Assembly: GCA_016195805.1 (NCBI GenBank)
Contig: JACPYT010000005.1
Span: forward strand, 121,551 to 185,550
Direction of reading: 5' to 3'
Length of the DNA: 64,000 nt
Source of the DNA: Hydrogenophilales bacterium
GTDB taxonomy: Bacteria > Pseudomonadota > Gammaproteobacteria > Burkholderiales > Thiobacillaceae
Positions 33,680-42,286 of the stretch are shown here, piece by piece. The notes beneath the pieces were generated by a model. That model was not told the origin of the DNA. It did not search any database and saw only the letters and a program-made list of their open reading frames with translations. Positions within the stretch are counted from its first letter, which is position 1, and the number at the start of each line of letters is the position of its first letter. The position numbers were made by a program, and so were the translations under genes.

Positions 33680-36424
33680 ATGCGCCTGCCCGCATTTCTC
33701 AGCCTGAAATGGAAACTGTTGCTACCCCTCACCCTGGCCATGGCGATCGGCACGGTGGCGCTCACCTGGATCAACGACACCAACCTTCGGCGCGAAGTCC
33801 AGCAGACGCGGCTCGACAGTGCGGCGCGCAACGAGGCGTTGCTGCGCTTCCTGATCCAACAGAACGAACGGCAACTGGTGGACGCCGGGTCTGCGCTGGC
33901 CGATTTTCTGGTAGCCACTCGCACCCGGCCGCCCGACCTGGAATCCGGCTTTGCCCTACAACCCTACTGGGACCAGCTCAGTCTAAACCAGGGGTTTGAG
34001 AGCCTGCGCCTGTATGGTGCCGACCAGCGGCTGCTGACCGGCTTCGGCAGCACGCCTGCGCCCGACGCGTTGATAACGGCCGGACTCGTTGACGTACTCA
34101 AGAACGAACATCCTGCGAGCGGCCTGTACTGCAACGAACGCTGCCTGTTTTACGGCATGGCGCCCGTGCTTCGCCAGGGCCACACCGCCGGCGTGGTGGT
34201 GATCTCGATGGATCTGTCGAGCCTGCTGAGCACGTTTGGCCAGAGCAGCGGGCATGATCTAGCCATCGCCGTCGATCGCCAGCAGGAGATCCAGCTGATC
34301 GCCGCCACCCGCCCGGATCTAAGGACGATGGTGAACACGGCTAATTTCGCGCCCTATCCGCAACGGCCACAGCTCGAGTCCGCCCTGACCCATACTAACG
34401 GCAGGGTATACGAATGGCAGAAACTGAAGCCGCTCGCAGCCGCGCCCGACGCGCCATACTTCATCGCGCGCAAGGACGTGACCGATGCCGAGCGCGCCAT
34501 CGAACGGTCATTCCTGACCAATCTGGCCACGGGCCTGACGGTTTTCATCCTGGCCGAGGGTGTTCTGCTGATCTCGCTCGCCTGGCTGATGCGGCGCATG
34601 AACCGGGTCAGCACCGGCCTGCCGCTGCTGGGCGAGGGCCGCTGGCGGGATGCGCGTCAGCATCTGCAGTTTCGCGACAAGGCTCCGCGCGACGAACTCT
34701 CCACTCTGGAAGACGCCGCGCTCACCCTTGCCGGCCAGCTCGAATCGCTCGACACGGCCGCACGCAACCAGCAAAACGATCTCGCCAAGCTGGTCGATAC
34801 CCTGTCGCACGAACGCGACTTCATCTCGGGCTTGCTGGATACGGCGCAGGCGCTGATCCTGACGCAGGACCGGCATGGCGTGATCCGCATGGCCAACCAT
34901 TACGTGGAAACGCTGACCGGTCTTACCGAACATCAGCTGATCGGCCAGGATTACTTCAGGCAGATGATCGCGCCGCAGGAAAGTCGCGACTGGCGCTCGC
35001 GACTGCTCGGCCACTTCATCAACGATCCGGCACCGTTGCGATTCGAAGCGCTGCTCGCCACCCCGGACGGCTTGCGCAACATTACCTGGGTCCATTCGCT
35101 GATCGGCCAGAAGGGCGATAGCGAACTGCAGATTCTTTCTGTAGGACTGGATCTGACCGAACTCAAGAGTGCGCAGGCACGCGCCAGCTATCTATCCGAC
35201 TACGACACGCTGACCGGCCTCTACAATCGCCAGGGATTCCAGCGGCGGCTGGCGCATGCACTGACCGAGCAGAAGGGCGGTGCACTCCTGCTGATCGATC
35301 TCGACGACTTCAAGGCAGTCAACGACCTCGCCGGGCACAGTGCAGGCGACGCGATGATTCAGCGCATGGCCGACCGTCTGCGCGAACTCCGGCCGGCGCC
35401 CAAGCTGGCCGCGCGGCTGGGCGGCGATGAATTTTCCCTGTACTTCGAGCCCTTGCCGGATGCCCAGCTGCTGCAAACCGCGCGCTTCCTGTGCAAGGGC
35501 GATCGCGATCAGCACCTTGCCACCGCCTGCGTCGGCATCGCCATGGTTCAACCGAACTGCACCACGGAAAGCCTGCTGGGCCATGCCGATCTGGCGCTCT
35601 CGCAGGCGCGTGCCAAAGGGCGCTCCAACTGGCACCTGTACAACCCTGAAGACGGTACCCGCGAAAGCCTGCTCGACCGCACCGCGCAGCTTGCGCTGAT
35701 CACCGATGCGCTGCACGACAACCGGCTGGCGTTGTTCCTGCAACCCATCATGGCGATCCAGGCCGGTAAGGCCATGCACTACGAAGCGTTACTGCGGGTA
35801 CGGATGCCGGATGGCCAGATTCTGCCGCCCGCCCCGCTGATCGCCGCAGCCGAAGCCTCCGGGCTGATCCGGGAGATCGACCAGTGGGTACTGCAACATG
35901 CCATCGCGCTGATTGCCAGCCGGCCCGGCCTGCACCTTGCGGTCAATCTGTCCGCCCGCAGCCTGGACAATCCTGAGTTGCCCGCCCTGCTGCAGGGAAT
36001 GCTGGAACAACAAGGCGTCCAGCCGCACCAGCTGATCCTGGAAATCACCGAAACGGCGACCCTGAACCAGATGACCCATGCCGAAATCCTGCTCACCGGC
36101 ATTCGGGCGCTGGGCTGCAAGCTGGCGCTGGACGATTTCGGCGTCGGCTTCTCCACGTTCCAGTATCTGAAACATTTGCCCGTCGATTTTGTCAAAATCG
36201 ACGGCTCGTTCATTCGCACGCTGGACCACAGCGAAGACGACCGTCTGTTCGTGAAAGCACTGGTCGAGGCGATCCACGGCTACGGCAAGCTGGCGATCGC
36301 GGAGTACGTCGAGACCGCAGCCATCCTTCAGTGGGTGAAGGAGCTGGGCGTGGATTATGCCCAGGGCTACCACTTCGGCCGGCCGCAACCGGCGGAATCG
36401 GTGCTCCCGCTCAAGCCTGGCTGA
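33680..36424 (+). CDS. Membrane GGDEF-EAL protein with periplasmic sensor, HAMP and PAS
   Basis: This 914-residue protein has TM1 (about 9-30), a periplasmic sensor (about 30-275), TM2 (about 280-300), a HAMP-like linker and PAS (about 380-500). GGDEF is intact in RLGGDEFSLYF (about 579). In EAL the residues YEALLR (about 700), LAVNLSAR, EITETAT, DDFGVG (about 818) and VKIDGSF are all present. Both c-di-GMP synthesis and hydrolysis therefore look possible. The RxxD inhibitory site before GGDEF is not evident. It is cotranscribed with a PBP-like gene and a porin, which may supply its periplasmic signal. Confidence 0.92.
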   Translation: MRLPAFLSLKWKLLLPLTLAMAIGTVALTWINDTNLRREVQQTRLDSAARNEALLRFLIQQNERQLVDAGSALADFLVATRTRPPDLESGFALQPYWDQLSLNQGFESLRLYGADQRLLTGFGSTPAPDALITAGLVDVLKNEHPASGLYCNERCLFYGMAPVLRQGHTAGVVVISMDLSSLLSTFGQSSGHDLAIAVDRQQEIQLIAATRPDLRTMVNTANFAPYPQRPQLESALTHTNGRVYEWQKLKPLAAAPDAPYFIARKDVTDAERAIERSFLTNLATGLTVFILAEGVLLISLAWLMRRMNRVSTGLPLLGEGRWRDARQHLQFRDKAPRDELSTLEDAALTLAGQLESLDTAARNQQNDLAKLVDTLSHERDFISGLLDTAQALILTQDRHGVIRMANHYVETLTGLTEHQLIGQDYFRQMIAPQESRDWRSRLLGHFINDPAPLRFEALLATPDGLRNITWVHSLIGQKGDSELQILSVGLDLTELKSAQARASYLSDYDTLTGLYNRQGFQRRLAHALTEQKGGALLLIDLDDFKAVNDLAGHSAGDAMIQRMADRLRELRPAPKLAARLGGDEFSLYFEPLPDAQLLQTARFLCKGDRDQHLATACVGIAMVQPNCTTESLLGHADLALSQARAKGRSNWHLYNPEDGTRESLLDRTAQLALITDALHDNRLALFLQPIMAIQAGKAMHYEALLRVRMPDGQILPPAPLIAAAEASGLIREIDQWVLQHAIALIASRPGLHLAVNLSARSLDNPELPALLQGMLEQQGVQPHQLILEITETATLNQMTHAEILLTGIRALGCKLALDDFGVGFSTFQYLKHLPVDFVKIDGSFIRTLDHSEDDRLFVKALVEAIHGYGKLAIAEYVETAAILQWVKELGVDYAQGYHFGRPQPAESVLPLKPG

Positions 36425-36480
36425 TTGCGGACAGGATGCTATACCTAATGCTCATAGCGTCACTGCTACAGGAGGTTGCC

Positions 36481-36804
36481 ATGAACTCTCGGCTCAATAC
36501 GCCCAGCATCGCCGTCTTCGACCCCGACGGTTTCCTGATCGACCCTGCCATGTGGAGTGAAAGCCTGGCCGAGCGCATCGCCCAGACCGACGGCATCGGC
36601 CCCCTCAGCGAAGCGCAGTATGGCCTGCTGCATGCCTTGCGGAGCGAATTCTCCAGGCACGGCAGCGTCACCGCACTCAGCCATGTCTGCCACCTCGTCG
36701 GGCAAAGCGCCGATTGCATGCAGCACCTGCTCCCCAGTCCGCGCGAGGCTTGGCGGCTGGCGGGGCTGCCCAACCCCGGCGAGGAAGCCAAAGCCTACCT
36801 TTGA
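36481..36804 (+). CDS. DsrC/TusE-like protein without C-terminal cysteines (second copy)
   Basis: This 107-residue protein starts after a strong AGGAGG. FDPDGFLIDPAMWSESLAERIA matches the DsrC/TusE N-terminus. C-terminal SPREAWRLAGLPNPGEEAKAYL aligns with the family's IAGLPKP tail but has neither of the two redox cysteines. The two cysteines present (HVCHLVGQSADCM) are in the middle. It lies just after a GGDEF-EAL gene. It cannot be a normal sulfur carrier; a regulatory role is an inference. Confidence 0.78.
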   Translation: MNSRLNTPSIAVFDPDGFLIDPAMWSESLAERIAQTDGIGPLSEAQYGLLHALRSEFSRHGSVTALSHVCHLVGQSADCMQHLLPSPREAWRLAGLPNPGEEAKAYL

Positions 36805-36805
36805 A

Positions 36806-36948
36806 GCCGCACGACAGTGCGGCCATGGCGCCCCCGAGATGCATCGTGCGGGCGTCGCCGACAGACACGCGAACACGCTCCCCCTCAGCGCCCGAGCGCT
36901 CTTGTGTGGCCACATCTTGCCACCAGCCGGGCGCTTCGTCGCGCCCGG
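36806..36948. other. Two hairpins in the gap before ilvE
   Basis: The 189-base gap holds GCCGCAC-GACA-GTGCGGC (36806-36823) and CCGGGCGC-N6-GCGCCCGG (36927-36948). Neither is followed by a T run. The first could be a weak terminator for the DsrC-like gene, the second a leader structure of ilvE. Confidence 0.4.
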
Positions 36949-36993
36949 AATCCGGTAAGATTGGGGTTTTCATTCGTTAAGAGACTTTCCACC

Positions 36994-37914
36994 ATGTCCA
37001 TGGCCGACCGCGACGGCGTCATCTGGTACGACGGCAAACTCGTTCCCTGGCGCGACGCCACCACCCACGTTCTGACCCACACCCTGCACTACGGCATGGG
37101 GGTCTTCGAAGGCGTGCGCGCTTACAAGGCCGAACAGGGCACCGCAATTTTCCGCCTGCAGGAACACACCGACCGCCTGTTCCGCTCCGCCCACATCCTC
37201 GGCATGAAGCTGCCGTTCGACAAGGCCACGATTTCCGAAGCGCAGCGCACCGTGGTGCGCGAAAACAAGCTCGAATCCGGTTATCTGCGCCCGATGGCCT
37301 TCCTGGGTTCCGAAGCCATGGGCATCTCGGCCAAGAACCTGTCGGTGCACGTCATCGTCGCCGCTTGGCCGTGGGGCGCCTACCTCGGCCAGGAGGCGCT
37401 GGAACGCGGCATCCGCGTGAAGACCAGTTCGTTCTCGCGCCACCATGTGAACATCACCATGTGCAAGGCCAAGGCCAACGGCAACTACATGAACTCCATC
37501 CTCGCGCACAAGGAAGCCGAGACGGATGGCTACGACGAAGCGCTGCTGCTCGACGTCGACGGCTTCGTTGCCGAAGGCTCGGGCGAGAATTTCTTCATGG
37601 TCCGCAACGGCAAACTCTACACGCCCGACCTCACGGCCGCGCTGGAAGGCATCACACGCGACACCATCGTACAGCTGGCCGGCGAAATCGGCCTGCAGGT
37701 GATCGAGAAACGCATCACACGCGACGAAGTCTACTGCGCCGACGAAGCCTTCTTCACCGGTACCGCCGCCGAGGTCACGCCGATCCGCGAACTCGACAAC
37801 CGCACCATCGGCACGGGTACACGCGGCCCCATCACGGCGAAGCTGCAAGCGATGTATTTCGACTGCGTGCATGGCCGTGCCGCCGCCCACACCGACTGGC
37901 TCAGCCCGGTCTGA
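36994..37914 (+). CDS. ilvE: Branched-chain amino-acid aminotransferase
   Basis: This 306-residue PLP enzyme makes Leu, Ile and Val from their keto acids. It starts MSMADRDGVIWYDGKLVPW and has HYGMGVFEGVRAY, the PLP lysine in CKAKANGNYMNS (about residue 158) and the class IV signature EGSGENFFMV, with FFTGTAAEVTPI further on. A zinc-ribbon gene follows within 12 bases. Confidence 0.97.
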   Translation: MSMADRDGVIWYDGKLVPWRDATTHVLTHTLHYGMGVFEGVRAYKAEQGTAIFRLQEHTDRLFRSAHILGMKLPFDKATISEAQRTVVRENKLESGYLRPMAFLGSEAMGISAKNLSVHVIVAAWPWGAYLGQEALERGIRVKTSSFSRHHVNITMCKAKANGNYMNSILAHKEAETDGYDEALLLDVDGFVAEGSGENFFMVRNGKLYTPDLTAALEGITRDTIVQLAGEIGLQVIEKRITRDEVYCADEAFFTGTAAEVTPIRELDNRTIGTGTRGPITAKLQAMYFDCVHGRAAAHTDWLSPV

Positions 37915-37926
37915 AGCGGGCACGAC

Positions 37927-38130
37927 ATGAGCGAGCGACACGACAACACCCAGCGCGTCATCGAGATTACCGAAAGCGACCTGCCGCTGCACTGCCCGAC
38001 GCCGCAGCAGACCGACTGGAACGCCCACCCGCGCGTCTACCTGCCCGTCGAGACGCGCGGCGATGCACTGTGTCCATATTGCGGCACGCTCTATCGCCTG
38101 AAGGGCAAACCCAGCGGCGGCCACCCCTAG
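37927..38130 (+). CDS. Zinc-ribbon (zf-CHCC-type) small protein
   Basis: This 67-residue protein has a metal-binding set formed by LHCPTP, HPRVYLPV and CPYCGTLY. It resembles the zf-CHCC domain of the complex I NDUFS6 subunit and similar bacterial proteins. In betaproteobacteria it often follows ilvE. Function is unknown. It ends with TAG. Confidence 0.85.
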   Translation: MSERHDNTQRVIEITESDLPLHCPTPQQTDWNAHPRVYLPVETRGDALCPYCGTLYRLKGKPSGGHP

Positions 38131-38228
38131 CGCCCATCGTCCCTGACCCGGGGACGACGGGCCTGTAACGCCCTGCCTTGGCCGCTGGCCCGACTACAAT
38201 GCGGGCTGTCGCACGCCATCCGAGAACC

Positions 38229-38660
38229 ATGTCCGAATCCATCTTCCCCACCCCTGAAGCTGCCGAGGCCGCGTTCTACGCTGCCTTCGAAGCGCGCTCG
38301 CTCGATGCCATGATGGCAGTCTGGGCCAGCGACGACAGCATTGCCTGCATCCACCCCATGGCCGCACCGTTGAATGGGCGCGCCGCCGTGGCAGCCGGAT
38401 GGCACAGCATGTTCGAGGCGGCGGGACAGTTCCGCGTCCAGGTCGAACTCGCACAGGAAATACGCGCAGCCGCACAGGTCATCCGCATCGTGCGCGAGTA
38501 TCTCGTCATCGGCCAGGAAACCGAGCCGCGTCCGCCCATCCTCGCCACCAACATCTACCGCAAGGAAGCCGGCGGCTGGCGCATGGTGCTGCACCATGCC
38601 TCGCCGCTCCAGGTGGGCGGGACACCGCCCTCGCGCACCCCGCCTGTCGTGCTGCATTAA
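38229..38660 (+). CDS. NTF2-like (SnoaL-type) protein
   Basis: The start MSESIFPTPEAAEAAFYAAF gives 143 residues with the cone-shaped NTF2-like fold pattern: MMAVWASDDSIACIHP, then NGRAAVAAGWHSMF and YRKEAGGWRMVLHHASP. Similar proteins carry isomerase-like or ligand-binding functions, usually untested. It lies between the zinc-ribbon gene and a YheT hydrolase on the same strand. Confidence 0.8.
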   Translation: MSESIFPTPEAAEAAFYAAFEARSLDAMMAVWASDDSIACIHPMAAPLNGRAAVAAGWHSMFEAAGQFRVQVELAQEIRAAAQVIRIVREYLVIGQETEPRPPILATNIYRKEAGGWRMVLHHASPLQVGGTPPSRTPPVVLH

Positions 38661-38693
38661 GGGAAGCGCGGCGCCTTGGCCAGACTCCGCGCC

Positions 38694-39752
38694 ATGCCGT
38701 TCCCGGAAGACACGACGGCGTATCGCGCCCCCGCCTGGCTGCCCGGCGGCCACCTGCAAACGATCTACACCAGCCTGTTCATCCGCGTTCCGCCGATGGC
38801 CTGCCGGCGCGAGCGGCTCGAACTGGAGGACGGCGATTTCCTCGATCTCGACTGGGTAGTCGGCCGACCCGGCGCCCCAAGGGATTCTATTCAATACCCC
38901 CTTGAGGGGTACTCCGATCCACTACGCACTGAAGTGCGTGTGGAGTCGTATGCCCCCGTGGTGGTGCTGTTCCACGGTCTGGAAGGCAGCGCCGACAGCC
39001 ACTACGCGCGCAAGCTCATGGCTCACGTCCGGGCACGCGGCTGGCATGGGGTGGTGGCACATTTCCGCGGCTGCTCGGGCGAGGACAACCGGCTGCCGCG
39101 CGCCTACTTCGCCGGCGACAGCGCAGACATCGAACGCATCCTGCGCCACGTCAAATCGCAGCACCCCGTAGCGCCGGTTTACGCTGCCGGCGTCTCGCTC
39201 GGCGGCAATGCGCTGCTGAAATGGCTGGGCGAACGGGGCGAGTCGGCCCGCCTGCTGGTCGAACGCGCGGCCGGCATCTCGGCGCCGCTCGATCTCACCG
39301 CGGCCGGCCACACGCTCGACCGCGGTTTCAACCGCCGCGTCTACACCGCGCACTTTCTCCTCACTTTGAAAGCCAAGGCACTGCGCAAGGCCGCGCGCTT
39401 CCCCGGGGTGCTGGATGCCGAAGCGATCGCCGCCGCCACCACCTTCCGCGAATTCGACACGCTGGTCACCGCGCTGCTGCATGGCTTTCGCGATGCCGAG
39501 GATTACTGGATGCGCGTATCGTCCAAGCCGTTGCTGAAAAGCATCGCCGTCCCTACGCTCGTCATCAACGCGAAAAACGACCCGTTCCTGCCGGTCTCGG
39601 CATTGCCGACCCCAAGCGAGGTTTCGTCCGCGGTCACGCTCGATCAGCCCGACACCGGCGGCCATGTCGCCTTCCCGTCCGGCCCCTTCCCCGGCAACAT
39701 CGACTGGCTGCCCAAGCGGCTGATGCAGCACTTCGACACACAGCCCGGTTAG
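38694..39752 (+). CDS. YheT-family alpha/beta hydrolase with an in-frame insertion
   Basis: ATG 38694 gives 352 residues. Family features include PAWLPGGHLQTIY, VVLFHGLEGSADSHYARKL, the nucleophile elbow AAGVSLGGNALLKWL (serine at about residue 170) and late NAKNDPFLP (acid). About 24 residues (RDSIQYPLEGYSDPLRTE and after) interrupt the usual direct run from the first strand into VVVLFHGLEG; they are encoded by a palindromic insert. Substrate is unknown. The gene ends with TAG. Confidence 0.9.
   Translation: MPFPEDTTAYRAPAWLPGGHLQTIYTSLFIRVPPMACRRERLELEDGDFLDLDWVVGRPGAPRDSIQYPLEGYSDPLRTEVRVESYAPVVVLFHGLEGSADSHYARKLMAHVRARGWHGVVAHFRGCSGEDNRLPRAYFAGDSADIERILRHVKSQHPVAPVYAAGVSLGGNALLKWLGERGESARLLVERAAGISAPLDLTAAGHTLDRGFNRRVYTAHFLLTLKAKALRKAARFPGVLDAEAIAAATTFREFDTLVTALLHGFRDAEDYWMRVSSKPLLKSIAVPTLVINAKNDPFLPVSALPTPSEVSSAVTLDQPDTGGHVAFPSGPFPGNIDWLPKRLMQHFDTQPG
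38880..38951 (+). repeat. 72-bp palindromic insertion within the YheT gene, reading frame kept
   Basis: It holds two hairpins: TACCCC-CTTGA-GGGGTA (38895-38911), and CCAC-T-ACGCACT-GA-AGTGCGT-GTGG (38919-38943). It is flanked by GCCCC at 38874-38878 and 38952-38956, like a target duplication. It is more AT-rich than its surroundings and its 24 codons have no counterpart in the usual family pattern. Confidence 0.65.
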
Positions 39753-39783
39753 AATCGCCCCATCCATTCATAGGGAGCGCGTT

Positions 39784-41157
39784 GTGGAATACCCCAAGGA
39801 AATCTTCAAGGCCTACGACATCCGCGGCATCGTCGGCAAGACCTTCACGCCCGAGATCGTCGAGGCCATCGGCCATGCCATCGGCTCCGAAGCGGTGGCG
39901 CGCGGCCAGAAGGATATCTGCATCGGGCGCGATGGCCGCCTGTCCGGACCCGACCTCGCCGCAGCCCTGGCACGCGGCATCCGCAAGGCCGGCATCGGCG
40001 TAGTCGACCTCGGCATGGTCGCCACCCCGATGACCTATTTCGCCGCCTACCAGCTCGGCACCAACAGTGCGGTGATGGTCACCGGCAGCCACAACCCGCC
40101 CGACTACAACGGCCTCAAGATGGTGCTCGGCGGCGAAACGCTGTCAGGCGACACCATCCAGAAGCTGCGCGAACGCCTGGTCAACAACGACCTGACGAAT
40201 GGAAACGGCAGCTACCGCCAGCACGACATCGCCGACGAATACCTCACGCGCATCGTCTCCGACGTGAAACTCAAGCGCCCGATGAAGATCATCATCGACT
40301 GCGGCAATGGCGTGCCCGGCGCCTTCGCGCCCAAGCTCTACCGCGACATGGGCTGCCAGGTGGAAGAGCTGTTCTGCGAAGTCGACGGCAACTTCCCCAA
40401 CCACCATCCCGATCCCTCGCAACCGAAGAACCTGCAGGATCTGATCGCCGCGCTGAAGACCAGCGACGCTGAAATCGGCCTGGCGTTCGACGGCGACGGC
40501 GACCGTCTCGGCGTGGTCACCAAGGACGGCAGCATCATCTTCCCCGACCGCCAGCTGATGCTGTTCGCCGACGACGTGCTGTCTCGCAACCCGGGCGCCG
40601 AAATCATTTTCGACGTGAAATCGACCCGCAAGCTGTTCGGCTGGATCCGCGAGCGCGGCGGCCGCCCCTTGCTGTGGAAAACCGGCCACAGCTTCATCAA
40701 GGCCAAGATGAAGGAAACCGGCGCGCTGCTGGCCGGCGAAATGTCCGGCCACGTGTTCTTCAAGGAACGCTGGTATGGCTTCGACGACGGCCTCTATGCC
40801 GGCGCGCGCCTGCTCGAATATCTCTCCAAGCAACCCGACATCAACGCCACCCTGCACGGCCTGCCCGACACGGTGAACACCCCCGAGCTCAACATCAAGA
40901 TGGCCGAGGGCGAGCATTACGCGCTGATGGAACGGCTACAGAAAACCGCACGCTTCCCCGACGCCCAGGAAATCATCACGCTCGACGGCCTACGCGTGGA
41001 ATATGCCGACGGCTTCGGCCTCGCACGCCCGTCCAATACCACGCCGGTGATCGTGCTGCGCTTCGAAGCCGACAACGCCGAGGCGCTGGAGCGGATCCAG
41101 GCCGACTTCCGTCGCGTGATCCACCAGGCCGCGCCCGAGCTCGCGCTGCCTTTTTGA
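39784..41157 (+). CDS. Phosphomannomutase/phosphoglucomutase
   Basis: This 457-residue enzyme of the alpha-D-phosphohexomutase family starts with GTG (MEYPKEIFKAYDIRGIVG). It has the phosphoserine loop VTGSHNPPDYNG (about residue 103), metal-binding FDGDGDRLGV, the sugar-binding GEMSGHVFF and C-terminal RPSNTTPVIVLRFEA. It interconverts 1- and 6-phosphates of mannose and glucose for exopolysaccharide or LPS. A glycosyltransferase gene follows. Confidence 0.95.
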   Translation: MEYPKEIFKAYDIRGIVGKTFTPEIVEAIGHAIGSEAVARGQKDICIGRDGRLSGPDLAAALARGIRKAGIGVVDLGMVATPMTYFAAYQLGTNSAVMVTGSHNPPDYNGLKMVLGGETLSGDTIQKLRERLVNNDLTNGNGSYRQHDIADEYLTRIVSDVKLKRPMKIIIDCGNGVPGAFAPKLYRDMGCQVEELFCEVDGNFPNHHPDPSQPKNLQDLIAALKTSDAEIGLAFDGDGDRLGVVTKDGSIIFPDRQLMLFADDVLSRNPGAEIIFDVKSTRKLFGWIRERGGRPLLWKTGHSFIKAKMKETGALLAGEMSGHVFFKERWYGFDDGLYAGARLLEYLSKQPDINATLHGLPDTVNTPELNIKMAEGEHYALMERLQKTARFPDAQEIITLDGLRVEYADGFGLARPSNTTPVIVLRFEADNAEALERIQADFRRVIHQAAPELALPF

Positions 41158-41167
41158 GCGCGCCGTC

Positions 41168-42286
41168 TTGACCGGTGAGGGCAAACCGCCGCGCAGCCTG
41201 CACGTCATCGGCGGCAAGGCACTGGGCGGCGCGGAACGCTTCTTCATCCGGCTGGTGAATGCCCTGGCCCGTCACGGGCAGCCGGTGGCCGCCGTCACCG
41301 TGGCGGGCGGCGAAATCGCGCGCGCCATCGACCCGGCGGTACGGCAATATCACGCTCCGATGCTGGGCGTGTGGGACCTGTACTCGCGCTGGAAAATCAA
41401 TCGCGCCATCGCCGATTTCCGACCCGACGTGGTGCAGACCTACATGGGTCGGGCGACGCGCATCGTGCGGCTGCCCAAGGGTTCGATGCCGGTGCATCTG
41501 GCGCGGCTGGGCGGCTACTACAACCTCAAAGGCTATCGCCACGCCCATGCCTGGGTGGGCAATACCCACGGCATCCACGACTACCTGACAGCGCATGGCC
41601 TGCCTGCAAACCGCGTGCACACCATCGGCAATTTCGTCGACACGCCGCCCCGTGTGCAGCCTGCCATGCTGGACGCCCTGCGGGTTCGGTTTGGTCTCGA
41701 AGACTGCCGCGTCATGCTCGGCCTCGGTCGGCTGCACCCCAACAAGGGCTGGGCCGATCTGCTCGATGCCTTTGCCCGCTTGTCCGCATCGTCCCGGGGA
41801 GCCCCCCTGCATTTACTGATGGTTGGCGATGGCCCGTTGCGCAAGGACCTGGAACAACTGTCCGGACAACTGGGGGTTGCATCACGCGTCCACTGGGCCG
41901 GCTGGCAGAACGACCCTGCTCCGTACTATCAGCTGGCCGATGTGTTCGTCTGCGCATCGGTGCACGAACCGCTCGGCAACGTCATCCTGGAAGCCTGGGC
42001 CAACCAGGCGTTGGTGGTATCCACGCGCGCGCAGGGACCACTGGAATTGATGGGGGATGGCGTCAACGGGCTGTTGGCGCCGCTGGCCGATGCGGCAGGG
42101 CTGGCCGAAGTATTGCGTACTGCACTGGCACTCGATGACGAACACAGGGCACGGATGATCGAGTCCGGATATGGCGAAGTGACGCGCCATTATTCGGAGG
42201 CGGCGATCGTGTCCGACTACACCGCGCTTTATGCGGATCTGCTGAATCAGTCTACCGGCAGCGGCGCCGGCCGATGCAGCAGGTAA
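41168..42286 (+). CDS. Glycosyltransferase family 4
   Basis: This 372-residue GT-B enzyme has a TTG start and the glycine-rich start VIGGKALGGAERFFI. NPN-like LGLGRLHPNKGWADLLDAF and the E-x7-E region EPLGNVILEAWAN are present. It transfers a sugar from a nucleotide donor, probably for LPS or another glycan. It follows the phosphohexomutase gene by 10 bases. Its last 40 bases overlap the convergent GGDEF-EAL gene. Confidence 0.9.
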   Translation: MTGEGKPPRSLHVIGGKALGGAERFFIRLVNALARHGQPVAAVTVAGGEIARAIDPAVRQYHAPMLGVWDLYSRWKINRAIADFRPDVVQTYMGRATRIVRLPKGSMPVHLARLGGYYNLKGYRHAHAWVGNTHGIHDYLTAHGLPANRVHTIGNFVDTPPRVQPAMLDALRVRFGLEDCRVMLGLGRLHPNKGWADLLDAFARLSASSRGAPLHLLMVGDGPLRKDLEQLSGQLGVASRVHWAGWQNDPAPYYQLADVFVCASVHEPLGNVILEAWANQALVVSTRAQGPLELMGDGVNGLLAPLADAAGLAEVLRTALALDDEHRARMIESGYGEVTRHYSEAAIVSDYTALYADLLNQSTGSGAGRCSR

